A DNA stretch of 64,000 nucleotides from Ruthenibacterium sp. (GCA_020025235.1 JAHHSL010000006.1:1-64000), one strand, 5' to 3'; shown: positions 1-8,157, counted from the first letter of the stretch. The notes: generated by a model from the letters alone, not told the origin. A program made the numbers and translations.

Positions 1-54
1 AATAAAACGGAGCAGGCAGCAAAGGCCTATTGGGAAAAAATAAAGTCCCGATAA
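1..54 (+). CDS. 3' end of a truncated gene
   Basis: An open frame enters from the left edge and stops at TAA (52-54). The last 17 residues are charged and helical-looking, ending AYWEKIKSR. It is followed by a hairpin terminator at 93-129, which supports a real gene end. Too little is present to name a family. Confidence 0.4.
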   Translation, partial: NKTEQAAKAYWEKIKSR

Positions 55-92
55 GCACAAGGGCGGTGTTCCCCTTTGCGATCTGTATGCAG

Positions 93-151
93 AAAAAGGC
101 GGCTGTACCATATGGCACAGCCGCCTTTTGAATGGCACAGCCGCCTTTTGA
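93..151 (+). terminator. Terminator with duplicated 3' arm
   Basis: Stem GGCGGCTGT (98-106) pairs with ACAGCCGCC (117-125), followed by TTTT. The 20-bp segment holding the 3' arm and T tract (112-131) is repeated exactly at 132-151, so a second identical 3' arm lies at 137-145. Confidence 0.7.
112..151. repeat. Perfect 20-bp tandem duplication
   Basis: Unit ATGGCACAGCCGCCTTTTGA occurs at 112-131 and again at 132-151 with no mismatch. It duplicates the 3' half of the terminator. Confidence 0.9.
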
Positions 152-174
152 TTGATTCGCTTCAGCGCAGGAAG

Positions 175-205
175 ACCACCGGTTTAACCGGTGGTTTTGC
201 TTTTT
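175..205 (+). terminator. Hairpin terminator
   Basis: CCACCGG (176-182), loop TTTAA, CCGGTGG (188-194), then TTTTGCTTTTT. It is a second terminator for transcription entering from the left. Confidence 0.65.
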
Positions 206-311
206 GCTATTGTTTGGATTGTTTCAGAAAGATGCGCCGAACGGGTGCGAAAAAAGAAAAGAGGGAACAGGGTGTATTCCGCAGCGCTTTTGGAAAAACG
301 GAACCGGAAAA

Positions 312-788
312 TCAGGCTTCCGGCTTCGGTTCGTCCGCCGCATCGGGTTCGCTTTCGTCCGAAGTTTGCGTTTCGGCAGTGCTTTCTGCAGCACTTTCGG
401 CGGTATCCGCAGCATCGCTTCCTGCGGCGTCCTCTGCGTTTTCTTCGGCATGTTCCAGCGCCTGCTTTTCTGCGGCAAGACGGGCTTTTTCCGCCTTTTC
501 GGCTTCGGCTTCAATGTCGATATCCTCGTCAAGATACAGCGCACGGCGTTTTGCTTTCAGCTTGGCAGCTTCCTGCGCCTGATATTCCTTTGCTTTTTCT
601 ATCTGCTTTTTGTAGGCACGGTATGCGCGGCGTGCCGAAGCTGCGCAGAGAAATACCAGAATAACGGACATGGAAATGTACACCCATGAGATCCACGTCC
701 AGGATTCAAACGGAACGGAAAATGCAGTGCCGGCAAATTGAAATGCGGAAGTTGCGCACAGCACGGCAAGAATTGCGGATAAAAGCAT
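312..788 (-). CDS. Small membrane protein with acidic disordered tail
   Basis: I do not recognise the family. The start is taken as the ATG at 788, with GAGGTGA about 6 nt upstream; an in-frame GTG nine bases earlier lies inside that binding site. The 158-residue product opens with two hydrophobic segments (about residues 1-22 and 33-52), followed by a basic, Arg/Lys-rich helical stretch. It ends in about 75 residues dominated by Ala, Glu, Asp, Ser and Thr (AEEN, SDAADTAESAAES and so on), which should be disordered and strongly acidic. The topology suggests a membrane anchor with a long charged tail. It is transcribed divergently from the aldo/keto reductase gene and has its own sigma-A promoter at 836-864. 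Function unknown. Confidence 0.7.
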   Translation of the reverse strand: MLLSAILAVLCATSAFQFAGTAFSVPFESWTWISWVYISMSVILVFLCAASARRAYRAYKKQIEKAKEYQAQEAAKLKAKRRALYLDEDIDIEAEAEKAEKARLAAEKQALEHAEENAEDAAGSDAADTAESAAESTAETQTSDESEPDAADEPKPEA

Positions 789-835
789 GTAAGTCACCTC
801 GTTAAAAATTGAACGGAAAAACCGTAACGATATTA

Positions 836-864
836 ATTATATCGCCCGCAAAGAAAATCCGCAA
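836..864 (-). promoter_or_regulatory. Sigma-A promoter of the 312-788 gene
   Basis: On the minus strand, TTGCGG (859-864), a 17-nt spacer and TATAAT (836-841). It lies back to back with the likely promoter of the gene at 960 (TTGAAC at 809-814, TATTAA at 831-836). Confidence 0.6.
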
Positions 865-959
865 GACGTAATGGAAAACGGATGCGCCAAGGCAGCAAAA
901 CAGTTGCATTCACAAGGAAGAAACCGTATACTGAAAAGTAAGAAAGAGAGGAATACAGC

Positions 960-2093
960 ATGGAATACCGCACTTACAAAGATACCGACTGCCGTCCTTC
1001 GCTTTTGGGCATGGGCTGCATGCGGCTTCCGAAAACGGAAGACGGAAAAATCGACCGCGAACGCGCGTTTCAGCTGATCGACCGGGCGTTTCAGGGCGGC
1101 ATCACCTACTTCGATGTGGCAAACCCGTACCACGATGGCAATGCGGAACCGTTCATCGGTGAAGCACTCAGCCGATATCCGCGCGATTCGTTCACGCTGG
1201 CAACCAAAATGCCCGCGTGGAAAGTGGAAACGCTGGACGATGTGAAAGCGCTGTTTGAAGGCCAGCTGGAAAAGTGCCGGGTGGATTATTTCGATTTCTA
1301 CCTCTGCCATGCGCTGGACCGGGAATATTTCGATAAGCAGGAGCGGCTTGGCATCTATGAATACCTTGCGGAAAAGAAAAAGCAGGGGTACATCCGCCGT
1401 CTGGGCTTTTCGTTCCACGATACACCGGAAGTGCTGCGGGAAATCTGCGAAGCGCATCCGTGGGATTTTGCGCAGCTGCAGATCAATTATCTGGACTGGA
1501 CGGCACAGCGCGCAAAAGAGCAGTACGAAATCCTGGAAGAATACGGTCTGCCGTGCGTTGTAATGGAACCGGTGCGCGGCGGTGCACTGGCAAAGCTGTG
1601 CGAACCGGCAGAGGCGGTGCTGAAAGCGGCAGCGCCCGAACGCAGCATCGCATCGTGGGCGATCCGTTTTGCCGCAAGCCTGCCGAACGTGATGACGGTC
1701 CTTTCCGGCATGACAGTGCCCGAACAGCTGGAAGATAATCTTGCGACGATGTCCCCGTTTGAGCCGCTTTCGGACGCCGAGCGCGCGGCGCTGGCAAAAG
1801 CGCTTGAAATCGACCGTCAGGCACAGCGCATCCCCTGCACCGGCTGCCGATACTGCATGCCGTGCCCGTTCGGCGTGGATATCCCGGGGCTGTTCAAGGC
1901 GTATAACGAATGTGCGATCGACCGTATGCCCGGACGCTTTCTGAAAAAGGCGGCCCCGATCCCCGCATCGGCGCATCCGGATCAGTGCCGCGCCTGCGGC
2001 AAATGCGCCGCCGCCTGCCCGCAGCATATTGATATCCCGGGCAAAATGGCGGAATTGAAGGCACTGGAAGAAAAGCTGCGCCGCGATCAGTAA
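960..2093 (+). CDS. Aldo/keto reductase with C-terminal 4Fe-4S domain
   Basis: An NADPH-type aldo/keto reductase barrel (residues about 1-270) joined to a bacterial ferredoxin-like tail. The catalytic tetrad can be read as D52, Y57 (in the variant DVANPYH), K83 and H117. Near residue 287 comes CTGCRYCMPCP and near 343 CRACGKCAAACP, two four-cysteine clusters, each followed by IDIP- or VDIP-type residues as in the Fe-S subgroup of this family common in anaerobes. Length 377 aa is normal for that subgroup. AGAGAGG precedes the ATG. It stands alone between terminators, so it is probably monocistronic. The substrate cannot be told; the Fe-S part implies electron transfer with ferredoxin or flavodoxin partners (inference). 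Confidence 0.9.
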   Translation: MEYRTYKDTDCRPSLLGMGCMRLPKTEDGKIDRERAFQLIDRAFQGGITYFDVANPYHDGNAEPFIGEALSRYPRDSFTLATKMPAWKVETLDDVKALFEGQLEKCRVDYFDFYLCHALDREYFDKQERLGIYEYLAEKKKQGYIRRLGFSFHDTPEVLREICEAHPWDFAQLQINYLDWTAQRAKEQYEILEEYGLPCVVMEPVRGGALAKLCEPAEAVLKAAAPERSIASWAIRFAASLPNVMTVLSGMTVPEQLEDNLATMSPFEPLSDAERAALAKALEIDRQAQRIPCTGCRYCMPCPFGVDIPGLFKAYNECAIDRMPGRFLKKAAPIPASAHPDQCRACGKCAAACPQHIDIPGKMAELKALEEKLRRDQ

Positions 2094-2128
2094 AACGGTT
2101 TTGAAAAAATATTGCCGAATAGAGCAGA

Positions 2129-2158
2129 AAAGCCCGGATTTTCCATCCGGGCTTTTGG
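2129..2158 (+). terminator. Terminator after aldo/keto reductase
   Basis: AGCCCGGAT, loop TTTCC, ATCCGGGCT, then TTTTGGTTTTG. Confidence 0.85.
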
Positions 2159-2169
2159 TTTTGCTTTGG

Positions 2170-2200
2170 TGCAAAGACACCCCGGTTCAGCCGGGGGTTC
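2170..2200 (-). terminator. Terminator after spoVT
   Basis: Read on the minus strand: a CCCCGG/CCGGGG stem with a short CTGAA loop, followed by TGTCTTTG. The T tract is weak. Confidence 0.5.
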
Positions 2201-2203
2201 TGA

Positions 2204-2725
2204 TTATTCTTCCAGCTGACGGCCAAGATACGCGGCAGCCACTTTCAAAAGCCGGATATCGTGCTCACCGGCTTCGGGTGAAACAAGTGCCGCACTGCCG
2301 ACAAGGTCGCCGCCCGCCAGAATGGGAATGACGGCCTGCGCGGCGGTGTCGTCCTCCCGGCAGATGCGGGGAGGATTTTCGCCGAAGGAAGAAAACGAAC
2401 GGCGGTGTTCGATCAGACGGCAGTATTCAGGGGAAAGCTGGCGTTCAATGCACCGGCGCGCTGTGCCGCAGGCGGCAACCACGCGGTCGCGGTCGGTAAA
2501 AACGACGGAAAGCCCCGCTGTCTTGTGCAGGATATCACCCCAGAGTGCGGCAGAGTCGGAAATCTCCTTGACGGGGCTGTACTTTTTAAATACGACGTCT
2601 CCGGCGTCGGTGACAAAAATTTCAAGCGGATCTCCCACGCGGATGAACTGGGTGCGGCGGATCTCCTTCGGGATGACGACGCGCCCGAGATCGTCGATGC
2701 GGCGGACAATTCCGGTTGCTTTCAT
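2204..2725 (-). CDS. spoVT: Stage V sporulation protein T
   Basis: SpoVT is a DNA-binding regulator of late forespore genes. The N-terminal ~50 residues form an AbrB/MazE swapped-hairpin domain, beginning MKATGIVRRIDDLGRVVIPK. Residues ~55-173 form the GAF-like domain that dimerises the protein. At 173 aa it is close to the Bacillus protein. AAGGAGGAA lies upstream of the ATG. Upstream on the same strand is a sequence matching sigma-G/F promoters (2755-2785), which fits the known forespore expression of spoVT. The gene is flanked by unrelated genes, not by the mfd/spoVB neighbourhood seen in Bacillus. Its presence is a strong sign of an endospore former. Confidence 0.95.
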   Translation of the reverse strand: MKATGIVRRIDDLGRVVIPKEIRRTQFIRVGDPLEIFVTDAGDVVFKKYSPVKEISDSAALWGDILHKTAGLSVVFTDRDRVVAACGTARRCIERQLSPEYCRLIEHRRSFSSFGENPPRICREDDTAAQAVIPILAGGDLVGSAALVSPEAGEHDIRLLKVAAAYLGRQLEE

Positions 2726-2754
2726 AAAAATTCCTCCTTAACAGATTTTTCCTT

Positions 2755-2785
2755 TAGTATCGTCCGCGGCAGGATGTTTTATTCC
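2755..2785 (-). promoter_or_regulatory. Sigma-G/F-type promoter of spoVT
   Basis: On the minus strand, GGAATA (2780-2785), 18 nt, then GATACTA (2755-2761). The known sigma-G consensus is close to TGAATA, 17-18 nt, CATACTA. No good sigma-A match is seen. Confidence 0.6.
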
Positions 2786-2928
2786 GCAGCGGGGCGCAGG
2801 AAGAGGGTAAGCGGTTTACAATGGACGGAAACCGCGGGAAACTGCCGGAAAAAACATCGAAACATTCGGCATTGAACCGGTGCGCGCGGGCATGTTAAAT
2901 AAAAATCCGCCGCAGATTTCGGCAGGTA

Positions 2929-2957
2929 TTGACACGATGAATCCCTTTTGATACTAT
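2929..2957 (+). promoter_or_regulatory. Sigma-A promoter of the 3054 gene
   Basis: TTGACA (2929-2934), 17 nt, TACTAT (2952-2957). Predicted start near 2964 gives a 90-nt leader. Confidence 0.75.
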
Positions 2958-3053
2958 ATCCGTATATTACCGAAACCCGTGAAAATGCGGCGCGGTCTGG
3001 CGGCTTCCGGGGAAAACAAGGCGATAGAAAAACGGGAAAAGGGGTCATCTGAA

Positions 3054-3527
3054 ATGGCAAGGATCGTAGAAACAACCAACAAGTACACACTGAATGTCGG
3101 AACGAACGCAAATGAGCTGGGCAGTCTTCTGGGTGAAGCAAAGACAGACTGGAAGCGTCTTGGGATCGACGTGCTGCTGCGCGCTGCGATCGCGGCGCTG
3201 GCGCTGTGGGTCTGGAACAATAAAGGCGGATTGTCGGGCGTGATCGGAATGATTCTGATCCTGATTCTGGCGGTTCTGGTGCTGTATCCGCTGCTTCACG
3301 CCGGGGATTCGATGCAGTTTTTTGAAAACGGCGTCAAGTTCAAGAATAAAGTGTATCTGTTCCGTTCGCAGCAGGTGGAATGGATGCGCCGCGAAGGATA
3401 CCTGAACGTTATGGAAGGGCGCTATCTGTATCTGAACGGGAACAAGGATAAGATCAACGCAAGTTATGTGCAGAATCCGCAGGATGCATTCGCGTCGGCG
3501 TATCAGAAGCTCGGCCTCAACGGCTGA
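3054..3527 (+). CDS. Two-helix membrane protein with PH-like domain
   Basis: A 157-residue protein starting at the ATG at 3054 (AAAAGGGG upstream; the longer frame to 2979 has no binding site and overlaps the promoter leader). Residues ~40-60 and ~66-82 are hydrophobic, forming a membrane hairpin. The C-terminal part (MQFFENGVKFKNK, then WMRREGYLNVMEGRYLYLNG) looks like the bacterial PH-like fold of DUF6585-type proteins, in which a Trp/Arg strand follows a 'YxxGl' strand. Family assignment is tentative. It has its own strong promoter and a densely structured 3' region. The role is unknown, probably at the inner face of the membrane. Confidence 0.75.
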   Translation: MARIVETTNKYTLNVGTNANELGSLLGEAKTDWKRLGIDVLLRAAIAALALWVWNNKGGLSGVIGMILILILAVLVLYPLLHAGDSMQFFENGVKFKNKVYLFRSQQVEWMRREGYLNVMEGRYLYLNGNKDKINASYVQNPQDAFASAYQKLGLNG

Positions 3528-3760
3528 TCCTGAAAGCAGTGTGCCTGCCGGAACGCATCCGGTGCACGTCAGGGGCTTTGCGCGGCGTCTAGGGTGACGC
3601 TTTTCAGTGTGGGCAGGAACGTCCGCTTTATTCCGGCTTTGTGCCGAAAGTGCAGCGGACATCCTGCCCTTTCTGCGGCCTTTGGCGGCAAAAAAAGCCC
3701 CCGCGGGCGGCAATCCTGACAGGATTTTGCAAAAAAGCGGAACAAAAGCAAAATAAAAAA
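3528..3760. other. Structured intergenic region, no gene
   Basis: GC-rich stretch holding consecutive hairpins. First: CTGA...GTGC...CCGGA, loop ACGCA, TCCGG...GCAC...TCAG (about 3532-3574). Second: GCGTC/GACGC (about 3587-3602). Third: a long imperfect hairpin with GGGCAGGA (3611-3618) against TCCTGCCC (3662-3669) and GTCCGCT (3621-3627) against AGCGGAC (3654-3660). An AATCCT/AGGATT hairpin follows near 3711-3725. No ribosome binding site with a credible frame is seen on either strand. Confidence 0.6.
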
Positions 3761-3775
3761 GAAAGATTTACATTC

Positions 3776-3804
3776 TTGTAATCAATTTGCTTCTTTGGTA
3801 TAGT
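3776..3804 (+). promoter_or_regulatory. Sigma-A promoter of the DUF624 gene
   Basis: TTGTAA (3776-3781), 17 nt, TATAGT (3799-3804), about 70 nt upstream of the ATG at 3879. Confidence 0.7.
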
Positions 3805-3878
3805 ATATTTATACCTTGTAGACAGATTGAAAGCGATGCGTGCGCGTATGGCTTTATTACATTAGGGAGACGATTGAA

Positions 3879-4688
3879 ATGGGTTTATTTTCAGCACGAT
3901 ACACAAAAGAGGGACCGGGTGTCCGCAAGGATGAACCGAAGAAAAAAGGCCTTGCCCGCTTTTTTGAAGTGCTTTTCCGTGATTACGGAAACATTTTCAA
4001 GGCGAATTTTCTGTTCCTGCTGTGCTGCGTGCCGATGACAGTGACGCTTTTGTTCGGCTATGTTTTCCACGAATACCTCGGCATGCTGCTGATCGCGGCG
4101 GTGCTGTATCTGCTCAGCTGCACGCTGCTGGGCATGGGTATGACAAGCATGCACGGCATACTGGTCAAAGTAGTGCGCGACGAACCGTTCTACATGTGGC
4201 ACGAATTCAAGCGCTACTGGAAGGATAACTGGAAGCAGAGCATGCTGTCCGGCGTTCTGTTCGGCACGGTGCTGGCACTGGAATGTGTTTCCGCGTGGTA
4301 CTATCTGCGCGTGCAGTCAAATATGCGCGTGGTGTTCCTTGCCGTCGTCATGTTCAGTGTGTTTGCACTGGTGGTCAGCTGGACGTTCACCTGCCTGCAG
4401 ATGCTGTTTTTGGATATGAAGCTTGGGCCTATGGTGAAAAACAGCCTGCTGATCATGTGCGGCTACGTCAAGCGCACTCTGCCGGCAGGGCTTTTGATGA
4501 TCCTGATTTTCGGCGGCGTATTCCTGTACACGCCGGTGCCCTTCCTGCCGTTTGTGCTGCTGCTGGGTCTGCCGGCGATCACAGCACTGGTGGGCGACCT
4601 TTGGGCATGGCCGGTCATGGAAGAACTGTTCCACATCACCGAACGTCAGGCCGCAAAGAAAGAAGCGGACGAAAACGGCAATCCGTAA
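3879..4688 (+). CDS. DUF624 (YesL-type) membrane protein
   Basis: A 269-residue integral membrane protein of the YesL/DUF624 family. The start is the ATG at 3879, behind TAGGGAGA. It shows the usual pattern: a short basic N-terminus, a hydrophobic segment after GNIFKANFLFLLCCVP, then five or so further membrane helices and a charged C-terminal tail (ITERQAAKKEADENGNP). Members usually lie beside carbohydrate ABC transporters or glycoside hydrolases; here it stands alone between a promoter and a strong terminator, so that hint is missing. Molecular role unknown for the family. Confidence 0.85.
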   Translation: MGLFSARYTKEGPGVRKDEPKKKGLARFFEVLFRDYGNIFKANFLFLLCCVPMTVTLLFGYVFHEYLGMLLIAAVLYLLSCTLLGMGMTSMHGILVKVVRDEPFYMWHEFKRYWKDNWKQSMLSGVLFGTVLALECVSAWYYLRVQSNMRVVFLAVVMFSVFALVVSWTFTCLQMLFLDMKLGPMVKNSLLIMCGYVKRTLPAGLLMILIFGGVFLYTPVPFLPFVLLLGLPAITALVGDLWAWPVMEELFHITERQAAKKEADENGNP

Positions 4689-4711
4689 AAATCCAATCGA
4701 AAAAACGTATA

Positions 4712-4755
4712 ACGCCGCATCGGACGGGGAAACCTGTTCCGGTGCGGTTTTTTTA
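4712..4755 (+). terminator. Terminator after DUF624 gene
   Basis: CCGCATCGGAC pairs with GTTCCGGTGCGG across a short loop, followed by seven T. Confidence 0.85.
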
Positions 4756-4793
4756 TGCCGAACAAAACTCGTAAAAATATTTATATAAATCTA

Positions 4794-4822
4794 TTGACAA
4801 ATTATAGAATCGGGCATACAAT
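4794..4822 (+). promoter_or_regulatory. Sigma-A promoter of the RHH gene
   Basis: TTGACA (4794-4799), 17 nt, TACAAT (4817-4822), a near-consensus promoter about 20 nt from the binding site AGGAGGTG. Confidence 0.85.
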
Positions 4823-4852
4823 AATCTTGCAAACGAACAGGAGGTGCACAGC

Positions 4853-5500
4853 ATGAGCAAAAGCGTTTACAGCGTTGTTTTAATGGATGACGTGGTGCAG
4901 GCGATCGACCGTCTGGCGTATGAAGCCGGTACGAACCGTTCCAACATGATCAACCGCATTCTGGCGGAATATGCACAGCTTGCCACGCCCGAACAGCGCA
5001 TACAGGATATTTTTTCCTCGATCATGGATGCCGTCAGCGGGCAGAACGCGCTGCAGCTGATGCTTTCGGCGTCGGATGCGATGCTTTCGATGCGCTCGGC
5101 CATTCATTATAAATACAACCCCAGCATGCGCTATGTGGTGGAGCTTTACCCCCACATGGGTGAAGAAATGGGCGAGGTCCGCGCAGGACTGCGCACGCAG
5201 AATCCCTCGCTGCTGTTATACATCGGGCGGTTTTACAAGCTGTGGATGCAGCTGGAACAGGCGTATCTGCCGCAGCCGCGCCGCAGCAAGGCAGAGGGCG
5301 GACGCTTCACGCGCCGGCTGAAAATGCCGCAGGGCGTCACATCGGCGGATGAAGCCGGGCGCGCCATTGCAGGCTATGTCGGGCTGTTTGACGACTGCAT
5401 GCAGACGTTCTTCGATCATCTGGATGATCCGGCCGCGGCGTCGCGCGCCGTGGAAGGCTGCTACCGCGCGGGGCTGGATGCCGATACCGCCGCATTGTAG
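4853..5500 (+). CDS. Ribbon-helix-helix protein with long C-terminal domain
   Basis: Residues ~5-45 match the CopG/Arc ribbon-helix-helix fold (YSVVLMDDVVQAIDRL, then TNRSNMINRIL), so a DNA-binding dimer is likely. The following ~165 residues are helical and not recognised. The start is the ATG at 4853; the frame also opens at a GTG at 4844, but that GTG is part of the AGGAGGTG binding site. Expressed from a near-perfect sigma-A promoter and only 54 nt upstream of clpB, with no promoter visible between, so both are likely co-transcribed. Such placement suggests a regulator, but its target is unknown; no plasmid or toxin-antitoxin context is present. Confidence 0.75.
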   Translation: MSKSVYSVVLMDDVVQAIDRLAYEAGTNRSNMINRILAEYAQLATPEQRIQDIFSSIMDAVSGQNALQLMLSASDAMLSMRSAIHYKYNPSMRYVVELYPHMGEEMGEVRAGLRTQNPSLLLYIGRFYKLWMQLEQAYLPQPRRSKAEGGRFTRRLKMPQGVTSADEAGRAIAGYVGLFDDCMQTFFDHLDDPAAASRAVEGCYRAGLDADTAAL

Positions 5501-5554
5501 TTTGCCAAAACCTTAAAAGAATAAACAAAAGTGCTGCAAAGAGGAGTGAACGAT

Positions 5555-8149
5555 ATGAACGCACAGAAAATGACACAGAAATCGCTGGAAGCGCTGCAGG
5601 CTGCGCAGACGCTGGCGATCGAATATGAAAATCAGGCACTTTGTCCGGAACATCTGTTCTGCGCGCTGCTCAATCAGCAGGAAGGGCTGATCCCGCAGCT
5701 GTTTACCAAAATGGGCGTTGAACCGGGCAATCTCGCTTCTGCCTTTGCAAAAAAAGTGAGCGAGCTGCCGCATGTGACCGGTTCGGGCCGTGAGGCAGAT
5801 AAAGTATATATCACGCAGGAACTGGACCGCGCCCTGACAGCGGCGGAAAAATCCGCTTCGGCCATGAAGGACGAATACGTTTCGGTGGAGCATCTGGTGC
5901 TTGGCATGATGGATGCCCCGAACGACGCGGTAAAAGAGGTGCTTCGCCAGTTTTCCGTGGATAAGACACGCTTTCTGGAAGCGCTTGCGCAGGTGCGCGG
6001 CAATCAGCGCGTGACAAACGATAATCCGGAAAGCACCTATGACGTGCTTGCCAAATACGGGCAGGATCTTGTGGAGCTGGCGCGTCAGCAGAAGCTGGAC
6101 CCGGTGATCGGGCGTGACGCCGAGATCCGAAACGTCATCCGCATCCTTTCCCGCAAAACGAAGAACAATCCGGTGCTGATCGGTGAACCGGGCGTGGGCA
6201 AAACGGCAATCGCCGAAGGGCTTGCGCTGCGCATCGTGCGCGGGGATGTGCCGGCAAACCTGAAAAACCGCAAGGTGTTCAGCCTTGATATGGGCGCACT
6301 GGTCGCGGGCGCAAAGTACCGCGGCGAATTTGAAGAGCGTCTCAAGAGCGTTCTGCAGGAAGTGAAAAAGAGCGACGGCGAGATCATCCTGTTTATCGAC
6401 GAGCTGCACACGATCGTCGGTGCGGGCAAAACGGACGGCGCCATGGATGCGGGCAATATCCTGAAACCGATGCTCGCGCGCGGCGAGCTGCACTGCATCG
6501 GCGCCACCACACTGAACGAATACCGTCAGTATATCGAAAAGGATGCTGCACTCGAACGCCGTTTCCAGCCTGTTACGGTGGATGAACCGACCGTGGAGGA
6601 TACGGTTTCGATCCTGCGCGGCCTGAAAGAGCGCTATGAGGTGTTCCACGGCGTCAAGATCCAGGATAATGCCCTGATCGCGGCAGCCGTGCTTTCCGAC
6701 CGGTATATCACCGACCGCTTCCTGCCGGACAAGGCAATCGACCTTGTGGACGAAGCGTGTGCCATGATCCGTACCGAGCTGGATTCTTCCCCGGCAGAAA
6801 TGGATGATCTGCGCCGCAAGATCATGCAGCATGAAATCGAGGAGGCGGCACTGAAAAAAGAGACGGATCAGCTTTCCGCCGAGCGCCTTGCCGACCTGCG
6901 CAAGGAACTTGCCGCAATGCGCGAGGAATTCAGTGCGATGAGCGCCCGCTGGGAAAACGAAAAATCCGCACTGGGCAAGGTGCAGCATCTGCGCGAAGAG
7001 CTTGAGCGCGTGAACGGCGAAATCGACAAGGCAGAGCGCGAATACGATCTGAACCGTGCTGCAGAGCTGAAATACGGGCAGCTGCCGCAGATCAAGAAAG
7101 AACTGGAAGAGGAAGAACAGCGCGCCGCGGCGGCGGAAAAGGAATCGACCCTGCTGCATGACCGCGTGACGGAAGAGGAAATCGCGCGGATCGTCGGCCG
7201 CTGGACGGGCATCCCCGTGGCAAAGCTGGTGGAGGGCGAACGCGAAAAGCTTCTGAAGCTGGACGACATCCTGCACCGCCGTGTCATCGGCCAGAACGAA
7301 GCCGTGGAGCGCGTGACCGAAGCGATCCTGCGCAGCCGCGCGGGCATCGCAGACGAAAACCGTCCGATCGGCAGCTTTTTGTTCCTTGGCCCGACGGGCG
7401 TGGGCAAAACGGAGCTTGCAAAGGCTCTGGCCGAAGCGCTGTTTGACGATGAACGCAATATCGTGCGCATTGATATGAGCGAATATATGGAGAAATACTC
7501 CGTCAGCCGCCTGATCGGGGCGCCTCCGGGATACGTCGGCTATGAAGAGGGCGGACAGCTGACCGAAGCTGTGCGCCGCAAACCGTACAGCGTTGTGCTG
7601 TTCGATGAAATCGAAAAGGCGCATCCGGATGTATTCAACGTGCTGCTGCAGGTGCTGGACGATGGACGCATCACCGACAGTCAGGGCAGAACGGTCGATT
7701 TCAAGAACACGATCATCATTCTGACGTCGAACCTCGGCTCGCCGTTCATTCTGGACGGCATCGAAAACGGCGAGATCACGCCGGAAGCGCGCAGTCAGGT
7801 GGACGCACTGCTCAAGCAGTCGTTCCGTCCGGAATTTTTGAACCGTCTGGACGAGATCGTCTACTACAAGCCGCTGACAAAGACCGAGATTTCGGGCGTT
7901 GTGGATCTGATGCTGGGGGATCTGGTGCACCGTCTTGCAGAAAAACAGCTGGAGCTGCATGTGACAGACGCTGCAAAGCGGCAGATCGTGGACAACGGAT
8001 ACGATCCGGTGTACGGCGCACGTCCGCTGAAGCGCTACATTCAGCAGAAGGTGGAAACCCTTGTGGCGCGCCACATCATCCAAAACGATCCGGCGCCGGG
8101 CGACGTCATCACCGTCGACGCACGCGGGGACGAATTGGCCCTGGTGTAA
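5555..8149 (+). CDS. clpB: ATP-dependent disaggregase ClpB
   Basis: Full-length Hsp100 chaperone (864 aa) that, with DnaK, pulls proteins out of aggregates. In order: N-domain with two Clp repeats (~1-150), AAA+ module 1 with Walker A GEPGVGKT (~210-217) and Walker B in FIDELH, the coiled-coil middle domain (~400-520, long stretches of Lys/Glu/Ala such as ELAAMREEF), then AAA+ module 2 with GPTGVGKT. The middle domain separates it from ClpA/ClpC. The ATG at 5555 has GAGGAG upstream; a GTG at 5531 is in frame but lacks a site. No CIRCE inverted repeat or CtsR box is visible upstream; transcription seems to come from the RHH gene promoter. A bidirectional terminator follows. Confidence 0.97.
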   Translation: MNAQKMTQKSLEALQAAQTLAIEYENQALCPEHLFCALLNQQEGLIPQLFTKMGVEPGNLASAFAKKVSELPHVTGSGREADKVYITQELDRALTAAEKSASAMKDEYVSVEHLVLGMMDAPNDAVKEVLRQFSVDKTRFLEALAQVRGNQRVTNDNPESTYDVLAKYGQDLVELARQQKLDPVIGRDAEIRNVIRILSRKTKNNPVLIGEPGVGKTAIAEGLALRIVRGDVPANLKNRKVFSLDMGALVAGAKYRGEFEERLKSVLQEVKKSDGEIILFIDELHTIVGAGKTDGAMDAGNILKPMLARGELHCIGATTLNEYRQYIEKDAALERRFQPVTVDEPTVEDTVSILRGLKERYEVFHGVKIQDNALIAAAVLSDRYITDRFLPDKAIDLVDEACAMIRTELDSSPAEMDDLRRKIMQHEIEEAALKKETDQLSAERLADLRKELAAMREEFSAMSARWENEKSALGKVQHLREELERVNGEIDKAEREYDLNRAAELKYGQLPQIKKELEEEEQRAAAAEKESTLLHDRVTEEEIARIVGRWTGIPVAKLVEGEREKLLKLDDILHRRVIGQNEAVERVTEAILRSRAGIADENRPIGSFLFLGPTGVGKTELAKALAEALFDDERNIVRIDMSEYMEKYSVSRLIGAPPGYVGYEEGGQLTEAVRRKPYSVVLFDEIEKAHPDVFNVLLQVLDDGRITDSQGRTVDFKNTIIILTSNLGSPFILDGIENGEITPEARSQVDALLKQSFRPEFLNRLDEIVYYKPLTKTEISGVVDLMLGDLVHRLAEKQLELHVTDAAKRQIVDNGYDPVYGARPLKRYIQQKVETLVARHIIQNDPAPGDVITVDARGDELALV

Positions 8150-8157
8150 ACAAAACA

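Noticed and set aside
837..2180. Long minus-strand frame (447 codons) opposite the aldo/keto reductase
   Set aside because: It is a shadow of the real gene: Cys/His/Arg-rich translation without domains, no binding site, and the plus-strand gene is unmistakable.
3586..3605. CTAGGGT as part of a ykkC/guanidine riboswitch
   Set aside because: Only the short CTAGGG core is shared; the flanking TTCCG and later conserved blocks are absent, and no gene is placed to be controlled.
5501..5554. Heat-shock operator (CIRCE or CtsR box) before clpB
   Set aside because: Looked for the TTAGCACTC/GAGTGCTAA and GGTCAAA repeats; neither occurs.
5513..8083. 856-codon frame opposite clpB
   Set aside because: Product of GC-rich codon structure; amino-acid content (many His, Arg, Phe) is typical of an antisense frame.
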